64,000 nucleotides of DNA from Rhodobacter sp. (GTDB lineage Bacteria > Pseudomonadota > Alphaproteobacteria > Rhodobacterales > Rhodobacteraceae): positions 123,356 to 187,355 of the forward strand of contig PNJK01000001.1 of the NCBI GenBank assembly GCA_013821825.1, read 5' to 3'. Under the pieces are notes generated by a model. It had not been told where the DNA came from, ran no database searches, and was given only the letters and a program-made list of their open reading frames with translations. Both the position numbers and the translations under genes were made by a program. Shown in pieces: positions 35,488 through 46,895 of the stretch. Numbering within the stretch: the first letter of the stretch is position 1; each line of letters begins with the position of its first letter.

Positions 35488-36222
35488 CTACACCAGCATT
35501 CCACCATCGCTGTCGTCCCCGGTTTCCTCAAGCAGACGGTCGAGGTTTGGAATGCTGACACGGCGGTTGCCTTCCAGGCTGATCACGCCATCCTTTTTCA
35601 GCGCAGAAATCTGGCGGCTGACCGTTTCCAGCGTCAGCCCCAGATAATCCGCCATCTCTTCACGGGTCAAAGGCAGGTCGACCGACAGCATGCCCGTGAC
35701 CCGCCGCAAATGCTGCGAAGCCTCGCGGCGGGCGATGATCGAGATCAGCGAAGCAATCTTTTCCCGCGCGGTTTTGCGGCCCAGAAGCAGCATCCATTCC
35801 CGCGCCGCGTCCAGTTCGTCCAGCGTCATCTCCAGCAGCCGTTGCGCGATATTGGGCGTCGTGGTCATCAGGTCTTCGAAGGGCTTCTTGCGAAAGCAGC
35901 ACATCACAAGATCGGTGGTGGCGGTCACGTCGAAGGCCGCCGTAGCCCGCCCCGGACGGCCGACGAAGTCCGACGGCAGCAGCAGACCCACCATCTGCCG
36001 ACGCCCGTCCTCCATCGTTTGCGTCAGGGCGGCGATCCCGGTCACGACCGATCCGACGAACTCCATCCGGTCGCCTGACCAGACCACGGTCTGGCCGGCC
36101 TGGAAGCTGCGGTAGTACTTGATCTGCTCCAGCCGCGACAATTCATCTGTCTCGCAGCGCGCGCAGACAGCCCGATGGCGGATAGGACATTCCGAACACT
36201 GGACGTGGACCGAATCCTGCAT
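35488..36222 (-). CDS. fnrL: Crp/Fnr-type oxygen regulator FnrL
   Basis: The 244-residue transcription factor probably senses O2 through a 4Fe-4S cluster. The N-terminal cysteines C9, C12, C20 and C23 (CSECPIRHRAVCARC) are the likely ligands, with a cNMP-type beta roll and dimer helix after them. The C-terminal helix-turn-helix has the FNR recognition helix LGLTLETVSRQISAL (E-VSR), which reads TTGAY-N4-RTCAA sites. Such sites occur at 33461, 33493 and 36238. It is divergent from hemN, with a box between them. Confidence 0.94.
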   Translation of the reverse strand: MQDSVHVQCSECPIRHRAVCARCETDELSRLEQIKYYRSFQAGQTVVWSGDRMEFVGSVVTGIAALTQTMEDGRRQMVGLLLPSDFVGRPGRATAAFDVTATTDLVMCCFRKKPFEDLMTTTPNIAQRLLEMTLDELDAAREWMLLLGRKTAREKIASLISIIARREASQHLRRVTGMLSVDLPLTREEMADYLGLTLETVSRQISALKKDGVISLEGNRRVSIPNLDRLLEETGDDSDGGMLV

Positions 36223-36237
36223 GCCGAGACTCCGAAA

Positions 36238-36251
36238 TTGATCTGTGTCAA
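36238..36251 (+). promoter_or_regulatory. FnrL box between fnrL and hemN
   Basis: TTGATCTGTGTCAA matches TTGAT-N4-GTCAA. It lies 15 bases from the fnrL start and 36 bases before the hemN start. It could activate hemN and repress or autoregulate fnrL. Confidence 0.82.
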
Positions 36252-36287
36252 AGAGAGGACACTACCCCTTCCGCATAGCTTAACTGC

Positions 36288-37643
36288 ATGACACATGACC
36301 CGCAACTTGCCCGGCTCGGACTTTTCGATGCGCGTGTACCACGATACACATCCTACCCGACGGCGCCGCATTTCGGAACGTCAATCGGCGCGAGCAATTT
36401 CGTCCAGTGGATAGAGGCCATCCCCGAAGGCAGCGAGATCTCGCTTTACCTGCACGTCCCCTTCTGCCGCCGCTTGTGCTGGTTCTGCGCCTGCCGGACG
36501 CAAGGCACCACCTCGGACAATCCGGTCATCGCCTATGTCGAAACGCTGAAGACTGAACTGGCCCTTTTGCAGGACCACCTGCCGCGCGGGGTGCGGCTTA
36601 GCCGGCTGCATTGGGGCGGCGGGACCCCCACTCTTTTGTCCGCTGACCTGATGCATGCTCTGGCCCAGGCCATCTACGACGTGGCCCCGATGGCCGAAGG
36701 CGGCGAATTTTCGGTCGAAATCGATCCGAACGAAATCGACGACGCCCGGCTTGATGCCCTTGCCAGCGCGGGCATGAACCGCGCCTCGATCGGGGTGCAG
36801 GATTTCGATCCGCTGATCCAGAAGGCGATCGGGCGAGAACAGGGTTACGCGCTGACCCGTGATGTCGCCGAACGCATCCGCGCCCGTGGCGTGACCAGCC
36901 TGAATGCCGACATCCTCTATGGTCTGCCCCACCAGACCGGCCCGCGTATCGCTGATTCGGTGCAGAAACTGCTGACCCTCTCGCCCGACCGCGTGGCGCT
37001 TTACGGCTATGCCCATGTGCCGTGGATGAGCCGCCGCCAGCAGATGCTCCCCTCGAACGCCATGCCCACGCCCCAGGAACGGCTGGATCTGTTCGAGACC
37101 GCCCGGCAGTTGTTCCTCTGGGACGGCTACGCCGAGGTCGGGATCGACCATTTCGCCAAGCCGGACGACGGCATGGCCCGGGCGCAAAGGGCGGGCACGC
37201 TGAAACGCAATTTCCAGGGCTACACCGATGATCCCGCCAAGGTGCTGATCGGGCTTGGCGCCTCTTCGATCTCGCGCTTTCCCCAGGGCTATGCGCAGAA
37301 CGCCTCGGGCACGGCAGAACATACCAAGGCGATCCGCGCCGGGCAGTTTTCCACCCATCGGGGCCACAGCTTTGCTGGCGAAGACACCCTGCGCGGTCGG
37401 ATCATCGAGGCGCTGATGTGCGATTTCGCCGTGTCGCGGGCCGAACTTCTGGCCAATTTCGACACCACGACGGATCGGATTGATGCCTTGTTCCAGACTG
37501 CCCAAGCGGGTTTCGGCTCGATGCTGGAAGAGACGGAAGACGGGCTCTTGATCCCTGAACGCGCCCGCCCGCTGACCCGGATGATCGCGCGGGCCTTCGA
37601 TGCCTATGACGGCGCCCAGGCGCGGCATTCCTCGGCGGTCTGA
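36288..37643 (+). CDS. hemN: Oxygen-independent coproporphyrinogen III oxidase (HemN/HemZ)
   Basis: A 451-residue radical SAM enzyme making protoporphyrinogen IX without O2. N-terminal VPRYTSYPTAPHF and HVPFCRRLCWFCACRT contain the C-x3-C-x2-C cluster motif. The radical SAM core has HWGGGTPTLL and SVEIDPNEID, and the C-terminal HemN domain ends with NFDTTTDRIDALF. It is the anaerobic counterpart of hemF at 18355-19215. It follows a FnrL box, as in Rhodobacter hemZ. Confidence 0.95.
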   Translation: MTHDPQLARLGLFDARVPRYTSYPTAPHFGTSIGASNFVQWIEAIPEGSEISLYLHVPFCRRLCWFCACRTQGTTSDNPVIAYVETLKTELALLQDHLPRGVRLSRLHWGGGTPTLLSADLMHALAQAIYDVAPMAEGGEFSVEIDPNEIDDARLDALASAGMNRASIGVQDFDPLIQKAIGREQGYALTRDVAERIRARGVTSLNADILYGLPHQTGPRIADSVQKLLTLSPDRVALYGYAHVPWMSRRQQMLPSNAMPTPQERLDLFETARQLFLWDGYAEVGIDHFAKPDDGMARAQRAGTLKRNFQGYTDDPAKVLIGLGASSISRFPQGYAQNASGTAEHTKAIRAGQFSTHRGHSFAGEDTLRGRIIEALMCDFAVSRAELLANFDTTTDRIDALFQTAQAGFGSMLEETEDGLLIPERARPLTRMIARAFDAYDGAQARHSSAV

Positions 37644-37711
37644 GACGGTGCCCCCGGCGCCCCGCGCCGGAGTTCGTGATTGCCCCGGTGAGAATTCCTC
37701 GAAGAACCCGC

Positions 37712-38935
37712 CTAGCCTCGCGCCAGCCGGGTCAGAAGGTTGATCTGTTTCGGCAAGCAGACCGAGCGGAGGTCGTATCTTTCCCGCACCATCGCCCGCG
37801 CGGCCTTTCGCATGTGATCATCAGCCTCTGGCTTGGCGAGTGCCTCGGTCAGCGCCGCAGACCAGCCCGGCACATCGAAGAAATCCACCAGCCGCCCGTT
37901 AACGCCGTTTTCGATGACTTCCCGCACCGGCGCAGTCCGTGATCCCACCACAAGCGTGCCAGCGGCAAGGCTTTCGACCATCGACCAGCTGAGGACGAAG
38001 GGATATGTGAGATAGGCATGCACCCGGCTGACGTGGATCAGGTCAACCAGACGGTCATAGGTCAGCTTGCCCACGAAATGGACCCGGCCAAGGTCAAGCC
38101 GGTCCTTCACCTCGTCCAGGATCAGGTCCTTCCAGGTGCCGCCCTGCTGCGGGCTGCGGCCATAGCCAACTTCGGTTCCGCCGACGATCACCACCTGTGC
38201 ATCCGGTCGCGCGGCCATGACGTCGGGCAGGGCGCGCATGAAGATGTGATAGCCGCGATAAGGCTCCAGATTGCGGTTGATGAAGGTCAGCACCTCGTCG
38301 CCAGGAGCAAGCCTGCGGCCATCCGGCAGGGTGAAACGGGCAGCGGGGTTCGGGGCCAGCCGGTCGCAGTCCACCCCGTCGAAGATCACCTCGGTCTGCC
38401 GACGCAGGGCGGGCGGGTGCGTGCTCGCCTGCCATTCCGTCGGCGACAGTCCCGCATCGGCATGGGCCAGCGCCTGCGCCAGATAGGCCGCGCGCCCCTG
38501 CGCGATCAGCGTCTGGTCAAAGCCGCACTCCTGCAACTCGGCGTCAAAACCCGAATCCGCGCCGGTGCCGCGATAATAGAACTCGGCGTAGACCAGCAGC
38601 TTTGCCTCGGGCCAGACCTCTTTCAGAAACAGGGTCTCGCCCCAGCCGGAATGGCCGAAGATCACGTCGGGCACATAGCCCTGATCCCGCATCGCCCTGG
38701 CAAAACGGGCCACCACCACGCCCCGGTCGCTCATCGTGGTGTAGTTGCGGCCAAGCCGAGTCGCCTTGGGGTCCACGGGTTCCGGCTTGAAGCTGTAGCG
38801 GCGCGTCGGAACCGGCGTTTCGGCCTTGTTCGTCGCGTCAGTGATCGCGCGCACATCATGGCCCAGACGCTGCATCTCGGGCCCAAGGTACAGGAACTGG
38901 CCGGGATAGTTCTGGTGGACGAAAAGAAGCTTCAC
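37712..38935 (-). CDS. Glycosyltransferase family 4 (GT-B fold)
   Basis: A 407-residue protein. The N-terminal domain starts MKLLFVHQNYPGQFLYLGP, includes DVIFGHSGWGETLFLKE, and has AELQECGFDQTL. The C-terminal donor domain has NRNLEPYRGYHIFMRALP, VHFVGKLTYDRLVDLIHVS and ESLAAGTLVVGSRTAPVREVIENG, the sugar-nucleotide loop. It would transfer a sugar onto a glycan or lipid precursor. Substrate is unknown and no polysaccharide genes are adjacent. It follows the yej operon by two bases, so it may be co-transcribed with it. Confidence 0.85.
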   Translation of the reverse strand: MKLLFVHQNYPGQFLYLGPEMQRLGHDVRAITDATNKAETPVPTRRYSFKPEPVDPKATRLGRNYTTMSDRGVVVARFARAMRDQGYVPDVIFGHSGWGETLFLKEVWPEAKLLVYAEFYYRGTGADSGFDAELQECGFDQTLIAQGRAAYLAQALAHADAGLSPTEWQASTHPPALRRQTEVIFDGVDCDRLAPNPAARFTLPDGRRLAPGDEVLTFINRNLEPYRGYHIFMRALPDVMAARPDAQVVIVGGTEVGYGRSPQQGGTWKDLILDEVKDRLDLGRVHFVGKLTYDRLVDLIHVSRVHAYLTYPFVLSWSMVESLAAGTLVVGSRTAPVREVIENGVNGRLVDFFDVPGWSAALTEALAKPEADDHMRKAARAMVRERYDLRSVCLPKQINLLTRLARG

Positions 38936-38936
38936 A

Positions 38937-40516
<1,580 letters not shown>

Positions 40517-40520
<4 letters not shown>

Positions 40521-41638
40521 CTAAAGGTCTTTCTGGGGTCAAAGGCATCGCGCACGCCTTCGAAGACGAAGACCAGAAGGCTCAGCATGACGGCAAAGGT
40601 GAAGAAGGCGGTAAAGGCCAGATGCGGCGCCTGCAGGTTCGCTTGCGCCTGCCGCGACAACTGCCCCAGCGAGGGCGCGGACGATGGCAGACCAAAGCCG
40701 AGATAATCCAGCGTCGCAAGCGCGCCGATGGTGCCGGTGATGATGAAGGGCATGAAGGTCAGTGTCGCCACCATGGCGTTCGGCAGCACATGACGGAACA
40801 TGATGTGCCAGTCCGAAACGCCCAAGGCGCGCGCGGCGCGGACGTATTCGAAATTCCGCGCCCGCAGGAATTCGGCCCTGACCACGCCGACCAGTCCGGT
40901 CCAGCCAAAGATCACCATCAGACTGACCATCAGCCAGAAGCTTTTCGACCAGACCGCTGTCACGATGATGATGACGTAAAGCGTCGGCACCGATCCCCAA
41001 AGCTCGATGATGCGCTGGAAGATCAGGTCGGTCAGCCCGCCGAAATACCCCTGTATCGCGCCTGCCACGATGCCGATCACCGAGGTCATCACCGTCACCA
41101 GCAGCGCAAAGCTGACCGACAGCCGGAAGCCATAGATCACCCGCGCCGCCACATCGCGCGACGTGTCGTCGGTCCCCAGCCAGTTCTGCGCCGAAGGCGG
41201 CCCCGGCGCCACGCCGCCGGTGTTGACGATGGTATTGTAGCTGTAGCGGATCGGCGGCCATAGCAGCCAACCAGCCTCCACCGGCTGCCCCGCAGCGGTG
41301 CCCGAGGTCTGGGCTTCGGCCATGATGCCCTGCGGATCGTCCCAGCAATCCAGCGACCCTGCGGCCACGATCAGGCACTGCACTTCGACCGTGGAATAGT
41401 CCGCCTCGGTCCGCAGATCGCCGCCAAAGGCGATCTCGGGGTAGAAGTTGAAGGCCGGCGTGTAGTATTCGCCGTTATACTTGACCAGCATCGGCCGGTC
41501 GTTGGCGATGAACTCGGCACTCAGCGACACACCGTAAAGCACGATGAAGATCCACAGCGACCAATAGGCCCGCCGGTTTGCCTTGAAGTTCCGCCAGCGG
41601 CGCTGGTTCAGGGGCGACAAGCTGAGCAACCGGGCCAT
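40517..41638 (-). CDS. yejE: Peptide ABC transporter permease YejE
   Basis: A 373-residue inner-membrane permease: N-terminal helix with WRNFKANRRAYWSLWIFI, a long periplasmic loop, then the transport core (SFALLVTVMTSVIGIVAGA) and the EAA-like loop YVRAARALGVSDWHIMFRHVLP. The product is typical of YejE. The gene overlaps both neighbours by one to four bases. Confidence 0.93.
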
Positions 41639-42783
41639 CAGCCGCGCCTTTCGAAGTCGATGCGCGGGTCAACCAGCACATACATCAGGTCCGAGATGAT
41701 GCCGACGATCAGCCCGATCAGCCCGAAGGCAAACAGCGTGCCGAAGATCACCGGATAGTCGCGTTCCACGGCAGAGCGATAGCCAAGCTGGCCGAGACCA
41801 TCCAGCGAGAAGATGAACTCGATGATCAGGCTCGACCCGAAGAAGACGCCAAGAAACAGACCCGGAAACCCCGCGATCACGATCAGCATGGCGTTGCGGA
41901 AGACATGGCCGTAAAGCACCCGCGCCTCGGACAGGCCCTTGGCCCGTGCGGTCATCACGTATTGCTTCTTGATCTCGTCCAGAAAGCTGTTCTTGGTCAG
42001 CAAGGTCAGCGTCGCGAAAGCCGAGATCAGCTGCGCCGTCACCGGCAGCACGATGTGCCACAGGTAGTCGGTGATCTTCTGATACCACGGGAACGTCGCC
42101 CACCCGTCACTGGTCAGCCCGCGCAGCGGGAACCACTGGAAATAGGACCCGCCGGCAAAGACCACCATCAGCAGGATCGCGAACAGGAACCCCGGGATCG
42201 CGTAGGCCGCGATGATGATGCCGCTGGTCCAGGTGTCGAAGCCTGACCCGTCGCGCACAGCCTTGCGGATACCCAGGGGGATACTCACCAGATAGGCGAT
42301 GACGGTGGACCACAGGCCCAGCGTGATCGACACCGGCATCTTTTCCAGCACCAGATCGACGACCGAGACTGACCGGAAATAGCTTTGGCCGAAATCCAAG
42401 GTTAGATAGTTGCCCATCATGATCATGAAGCGTTCAACGGCCGGGATCGGCTCTTTCCGGCACTCGGGCGCAGTGATCGACGGCGTGCCGGTAAAGCCCT
42501 CGTCACACACGATGCGGGCAAAGCCGAACTGCACTTCCAGCCTGGCCAGAAACTCTGGCGGCAGCCCACGAGAGCCGACGTAGTCCGCCCCCGTTTCCTC
42601 CTGCACTCCGCCGCCTTCGGTTCCGGCAAGGTTCTGGATCGCGTCGCCTTCGCCTTCCAGCCGCGCCAGCACCTGCTCCACCGGCCCGCCCGGAACGAAC
42701 TGGGTCAGCGCAAAGTTGATGACCATCACCCCAAACAGCGTTGGGATCACCAGCAACAACCGGCGGAGGATATAGGCGCCCAA
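41638..42783 (-). CDS. yejB: Peptide ABC transporter permease YejB
   Basis: A 381-residue permease starting [20 protein letters not shown] large periplasmic loop is followed by the core membrane part and loop [20 protein letters not shown]. YejABEF in enteric bacteria imports peptides including microcin C. Order here is yejA, yejB, yejE, yejF. Confidence 0.93.
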   Translation of the reverse strand: MGAYILRRLLLVIPTLFGVMVINFALTQFVPGGPVEQVLARLEGEGDAIQNLAGTEGGGVQEETGADYVGSRGLPPEFLARLEVQFGFARIVCDEGFTGTPSITAPECRKEPIPAVERFMIMMGNYLTLDFGQSYFRSVSVVDLVLEKMPVSITLGLWSTVIAYLVSIPLGIRKAVRDGSGFDTWTSGIIIAAYAIPGFLFAILLMVVFAGGSYFQWFPLRGLTSDGWATFPWYQKITDYLWHIVLPVTAQLISAFATLTLLTKNSFLDEIKKQYVMTARAKGLSEARVLYGHVFRNAMLIVIAGFPGLFLGVFFGSSLIIEFIFSLDGLGQLGYRSAVERDYPVIFGTLFAFGLIGLIVGIISDLMYVLVDPRIDFERRG

Positions 42784-42802
42784 AGTTCCTGCCCGTTCTT
42801 TG

Positions 42803-44719
42803 TTACTTCAACGCGCCCTTGGCCTTCAGCGCGTCGGCTTTTTCGGCGTTGTACCACCAGATGCTGAGTTCGCCCAGAGCATAGGGGGGCAGGGTCTCGG
42901 GATGTTCGTACATGTTGTAGTAGGCCACCCAGTTGTCCCGCTTGTAGTAGCGCGGCACCAGGATCTTCTGCGAGCGCAGGACACGGTCGAGGGCGCGGAT
43001 CGCCGTGGTAAGCTCTTCGCGGCTGTTCGCCGCTTCGGCTATATCCAGGATCCGGTCCACTGCCGGATCGGCATAGCCCATGCGGTTGCGGCTGGAATTG
43101 TCCTTGGCGATCGAGGCCCAAGCCTGTTTCAGCACGCCGCCCGGCTCCAGTCCGCCGTTGACCACGGCCGTCGGCACCGCGTCGAAATCGAAGTTCGGCG
43201 GGCTTGCGCGTTCCTGCAACTGCGGATCGTCGATGATATCGAAGCTGGCATCCACCCCCAGCGCGCGAAGGTTTTCGACATAGGCATTCATCACCGGCAA
43301 AAGATCGGTGCGGGCATTGATCATGGCCATACGTAGGGTCTCGCCCTTGGCGTTGCGGCGCATGCCGTCGTCGCCCACTTTCCAGCCTGCCTCGTCCAGC
43401 AAAGCCGAGGCCTTGCGCAGGTTCCGGCGGTCCAGCGCGGTGTCCTCGGACGATACCGACGCCATCACCGCTTCATCGGTCAGAATGCTGGCGGGCAGAA
43501 GCCCCTCATTGACCAAGGGCTGCAACAGCGCCGCTTCCTCGGGTGTCGGCACCCCGGTCGCGGCCATTTCGGAGTTTTCCCAGATAGAGTTGATGCGGGC
43601 GAAAAGCCCGTAGAAGAGCGCCTTGTTCGACCATTCGAAGTTGAACATCAGGCCCATCGCCTCACGCACGCGGGGGTCCTGGAACTGCGCGCGCCGCAAG
43701 TTGAAAATGATCGATTGCCCCCCGGCGATATTGCCCGAGGGGATCACCTCTTTCACAACATCCCCCGCCGCGACTGCCGGGAAATCATAGTCGACCGCCC
43801 AGCGTTTCGGCAGGCTTTCGTTGCGGAACGTGTAGACGCCCGCCTTGAACCCCTCCATCGCGGCATTGTCATCGCCGAAGTATTCGATCCGGATGCGGTC
43901 AAAGTTGTTCTGGCCGATGTTCAGCGGGTGATCCTTGCCCCAGTAATCCTCATCCAGCTTATAGACGACCTGCTGGCCGGGCTTGAAGCTTTCCAGCACA
44001 TAGGGGCCCGTGCCAAGGAAGGGCTCCAGGCTCGACTTTTCCAGATCGCGGTTGTTCGCCTCGTAATTTGCCTTCGAGAAGATCGTGGTGCCGCCCGCCT
44101 GGGCGGGCATATCGCGGAACGGCGTCCCCGGCGTGAAGGTGAACTTGATGCGGTATGGGTCGAGGATTTCGACCGACTGGAACTTGCCGCCCGCCACGCT
44201 GCGGTATTCCGGAATACCCTTTTCAAGGAAAAGGTTATGGCTGAACAGCACATCCTCGGCCGTGAAGGGCGTGCCGTCCGAGAATTTCACGTCCTTGCGC
44301 AGGTTGAAGATCACCCAGGACCGGTCCTCGGGGTATTCCATCGTCTCGCACAAGAGGCAGTAGGCGGCGCTGACGTCATCCAGCGTCCCGCCAAGAATGG
44401 ATTCGTAGAAGATCGACGACAGCGCCGCCGCATTGCCCGCAATGGCATAGGGGTTGAACGAATCAAAGCTGCCGGGGGACCATTGGCTGATCTCTCCGCC
44501 TTTCGGCGCATCGGGGTTCACGTAAGGCAGATAAGGGAAGTCGGCAGGCAGAGCGAGGTCGCCGAAGGTAGATATCCCGTGCGAGATGATCACCGTCTCG
44601 GCCCGTGCGGGAATAACGTAGGCGGCAAGCGCAAGGCTCAGGGCACAGGTCGCCATCCAAGGGCCAAGACCGTTCCGCGCCACCTTTGTCCGTGTCGCCG
44701 CCCGTTTTTCCTGCCGCAT
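42803..44719 (-). CDS. yejA: Peptide ABC transporter substrate-binding protein YejA
   Basis: A 638-residue periplasmic family 5 binding protein. A long N-terminal signal ([21 protein letters not shown]) precedes [21 protein letters not shown], a YejA N-terminal pattern, then [19 protein letters not shown] and [17 protein letters not shown]. It collects peptides for YejBEF. It starts the operon. The true start could be internal (W/M region), since the basic first 15 residues are unusual for a signal. Confidence 0.9.
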   Translation of the reverse strand: MRQEKRAATRTKVARNGLGPWMATCALSLALAAYVIPARAETVIISHGISTFGDLALPADFPYLPYVNPDAPKGGEISQWSPGSFDSFNPYAIAGNAAALSSIFYESILGGTLDDVSAAYCLLCETMEYPEDRSWVIFNLRKDVKFSDGTPFTAEDVLFSHNLFLEKGIPEYRSVAGGKFQSVEILDPYRIKFTFTPGTPFRDMPAQAGGTTIFSKANYEANNRDLEKSSLEPFLGTGPYVLESFKPGQQVVYKLDEDYWGKDHPLNIGQNNFDRIRIEYFGDDNAAMEGFKAGVYTFRNESLPKRWAVDYDFPAVAAGDVVKEVIPSGNIAGGQSIIFNLRRAQFQDPRVREAMGLMFNFEWSNKALFYGLFARINSIWENSEMAATGVPTPEEAALLQPLVNEGLLPASILTDEAVMASVSSEDTALDRRNLRKASALLDEAGWKVGDDGMRRNAKGETLRMAMINARTDLLPVMNAYVENLRALGVDASFDIIDDPQLQERASPPNFDFDAVPTAVVNGGLEPGGVLKQAWASIAKDNSSRNRMGYADPAVDRILDIAEAANSREELTTAIRALDRVLRSQKILVPRYYKRDNWVAYYNMYEHPETLPPYALGELSIWWYNAEKADALKAKGALK

Positions 44720-44833
44720 AAGTCAGCCTCCTTCCGATCCGCTTCACCCCATTCATTTATGCTAAATCACGCTTTGTCGAGGCAACAATGCTGCGATTGC
44801 CCTGCGCATTTCCGTGAGTGACCCTCAAAAGAC

Positions 44834-44857
44834 AAAGCCGCCCGAAGGGGCGGCTTT
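44834..44857 (-). terminator. Rho-independent terminator after the cytochrome c gene
   Basis: AAAGCCGCCC and GGGCGGCTTT pair around GAAG. On the minus strand the stem is followed by GTCTTTT. It lies 24 bases after the cytochrome stop and before yejA. Confidence 0.88.
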
Positions 44858-44880
44858 CTTAAACCAGGGTCTGTTGCCGG

Positions 44881-45399
44881 TCAGGGAACCGTAGCCAGAT
44901 AAGCCACCAAATTCGCCCGATCCTCTGCCTTGGGCAGGCCGTTGAAGGCCATCTTGGTGCCCGGCAGGTATTTCTTCGGGTTTTCGATGAAGGCTGCGAG
45001 GTTCTCGGGCGTCCAGCTTTCGGCTCCGACCGCCAGCATCGCCTCGGAATAGCCGAAGCCCCCGATCGCCCCCTTGGCCCGGCCTACGACGCCATTCAGA
45101 CGCGGGCCCACCCCGTCCGTGCTGTTCAGCTTGTGGCAGGCGCTGCACTTCTTGAAGACCGACTCGCCCGCAGCCGCGTCGGCCGAAGCCAGCAGCGTTG
45201 CGAAGTCCGGCCCTGCTTCGGCACCTTCGGTCGAGGCTTCCTCGGCGCCGGTATCGATCATATAGGCCTGCGCCACCTCTTCGCCTTCGCCGCCGCCGAC
45301 CCTGTAAAGCGAAGTTCCGGCCCAATCCACCAGCAGGAACACCAGAAGTGAGCCGCAGATCGCGCCCACCGCCTTGGTCATCGTCATCGTGTCGAACAT
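44881..45399 (-). CDS. cycM: Membrane-anchored cytochrome c (c-y / CycM type)
   Basis: A 172-residue class I cytochrome c. One N-terminal membrane helix ([18 protein letters not shown]) serves as a signal anchor. An acidic Ala/Glu-rich linker leads to the haem domain with [19 protein letters not shown] and distal Met PGTKMAFNG. Membrane-bound forms carry electrons from cytochrome bc1 to oxidases, including cbb3. The ATG at 45399 has GGAGTGCACC before it. Confidence 0.88.
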   Translation of the reverse strand: MFDTMTMTKAVGAICGSLLVFLLVDWAGTSLYRVGGGEGEEVAQAYMIDTGAEEASTEGAEAGPDFATLLASADAAAGESVFKKCSACHKLNSTDGVGPRLNGVVGRAKGAIGGFGYSEAMLAVGAESWTPENLAAFIENPKKYLPGTKMAFNGLPKAEDRANLVAYLATVP

Positions 45400-45519
45400 G
45401 GTGCACTCCCGCGGTCTCGTTCCACGCGACATCTATCCGCTTCCCCCATCGGGTTTCAAGGTGTAGACGCGCGACGAAACGCCCCTTCTTGCGGGTTTTC
45501 GGGACAGGGGGGCCAGCAA

Positions 45520-46353
45520 ATGACCGGACGCATCGCCTTTCAGGGGGAACTTGGGGCCTATTCGCATCAGGCCTGCCAGCAGTCGCGCCCCGAAATGGAT
45601 GCGGTTCCCAGCACAACTTTCGAGGAGGTCGTCGAAAAGGTTGCGCGGGGCGAAGTCGATCTGGGAATGCTTGCGGTGGAGAACTCCACCTATGGCCGGG
45701 TGGCCGACGTGCATTCCCTGTTGCCCAAATCCGGCCTTCACATCGTGGACGAGGCCTTCGTGCGGGTACACGTCAACCTTCTTGGCGTCCCCGGCGCCAG
45801 GGTCGAGGACGTGGCCGAGGCGTATGGCCATGTCGTCATCCTGCCGCAATGCGCGGGCTTCCTGAAGGCGCATGGCATCCGGGGCAAGGTAAGTTCCGAC
45901 AACGCCCGTGCTGCGCGCGAAGTGGCCGAGGCCGGCGACAGATCCCGCGCCGCGCTGGCCAGCGAGCTGGCGGCAACGATCTACGGGCTGGATGTTCTTG
46001 CCCGGCACATCGAGGATCAGGCGAACAACACCACCCGCTTTCTGGTGATGTCGCGCAGCCCCGATCACAGCCGCCGTGGCGCCGGCAAGATGATCACCAC
46101 CTTCACCTTCCGGGTCCGCAACATTCCGGCGGCACTATACAAGGCGATGGGCGGCTTCGCGACCAACGGCGTGAACATGACCAAGCTGGAAAGCTACATG
46201 GTCGGCGGCTCTTTTACCGCGACCGAATTCTACGCTGATATCGAGGGCCACCCCGAAGACCCGAATGTCACCCTTGCACTGGAGGAACTGCGCTACTTCA
46301 CCTCCGAGGTGCGCATCCTTGGCGTCTATCCGGCCGACCGCGAACGCGGCTAG
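45520..46353 (+). CDS. pheA: Prephenate dehydratase (phenylalanine synthesis)
   Basis: A 277-residue enzyme converting prephenate to phenylpyruvate. The N-terminal fold is RIAFQGELGAYSHQAC and VDLGMLAVENSTYGRV, and the catalytic TRF motif is NNTTRFLVMS. A C-terminal ACT domain follows (TFTFRVRNIPAALYKAMGGF, KLESYMVGGSF), which usually binds phenylalanine for feedback inhibition. No chorismate mutase domain is fused. Confidence 0.95.
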   Translation: MTGRIAFQGELGAYSHQACQQSRPEMDAVPSTTFEEVVEKVARGEVDLGMLAVENSTYGRVADVHSLLPKSGLHIVDEAFVRVHVNLLGVPGARVEDVAEAYGHVVILPQCAGFLKAHGIRGKVSSDNARAAREVAEAGDRSRAALASELAATIYGLDVLARHIEDQANNTTRFLVMSRSPDHSRRGAGKMITTFTFRVRNIPAALYKAMGGFATNGVNMTKLESYMVGGSFTATEFYADIEGHPEDPNVTLALEELRYFTSEVRILGVYPADRERG

Positions 46354-46370
46354 ACTCAGGGCCAGGCGAC

Positions 46371-46847
46371 CTAGACCTGTGCCTTGCCGCGCTGGTGGCG
46401 GTCCTCAATCCGGGCCCCAAGCTGACCGACCCGTGTTTCGAACCGGGCCTGAACCCGCCCTTTCGCCAGCCGCAGCGTGTTCAGAAACAGCCGTGCGGCG
46501 AGAGTTCTCGGCTTGACCTCCAGCACCACGCGGAGCCGCGTCCGCCGGGCCGACAGTTCCAGCACCTCCAGCACCGACCCGCCCGCCACCGACTGCCCGT
46601 CAAAGCCAACAGCCAGCCGGTCATCCGGCACCAGATCGTCGATGCGCAGCAGGATTTTCCGGACCTTGCCCCGGAACGGCACGCGAATGCGCCAGCCAGC
46701 GCCGACCCCGGTCAGGGGCATATCGGCGGGACGCTCGATCTCGACCCCGCGCTGCACGGCCTCGCGTTCCCAGGCGGCATGGTCGACCAGGTTTGCAAAG
46801 ACAGCGCCTAGCGGAACCTCGAGGTCGGTTTTCGCCGTCAGTCTCAT
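46371..46847 (-). CDS. SRPBCC-fold protein
   Basis: A 158-residue soluble protein with the START-like N-terminus MRLTAKTDLEVPLGAVFANL then VDHAAWE. It has alternating strands (GAGWRIRVPFRGKVRKILLRI, TRLRVVLEVKPRTLAARL) and a long C-terminal helix. These proteins bind hydrophobic ligands; no specific ligand can be inferred. It converges on pheA, with 17 bases between stops. Confidence 0.75.
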   Translation of the reverse strand: MRLTAKTDLEVPLGAVFANLVDHAAWEREAVQRGVEIERPADMPLTGVGAGWRIRVPFRGKVRKILLRIDDLVPDDRLAVGFDGQSVAGGSVLEVLELSARRTRLRVVLEVKPRTLAARLFLNTLRLAKGRVQARFETRVGQLGARIEDRHQRGKAQV

Positions 46848-46895
46848 CTTTGCTCCAGGATTCCAGGTTTGGCCGCAGTCGGCGGCAGGATCGTG

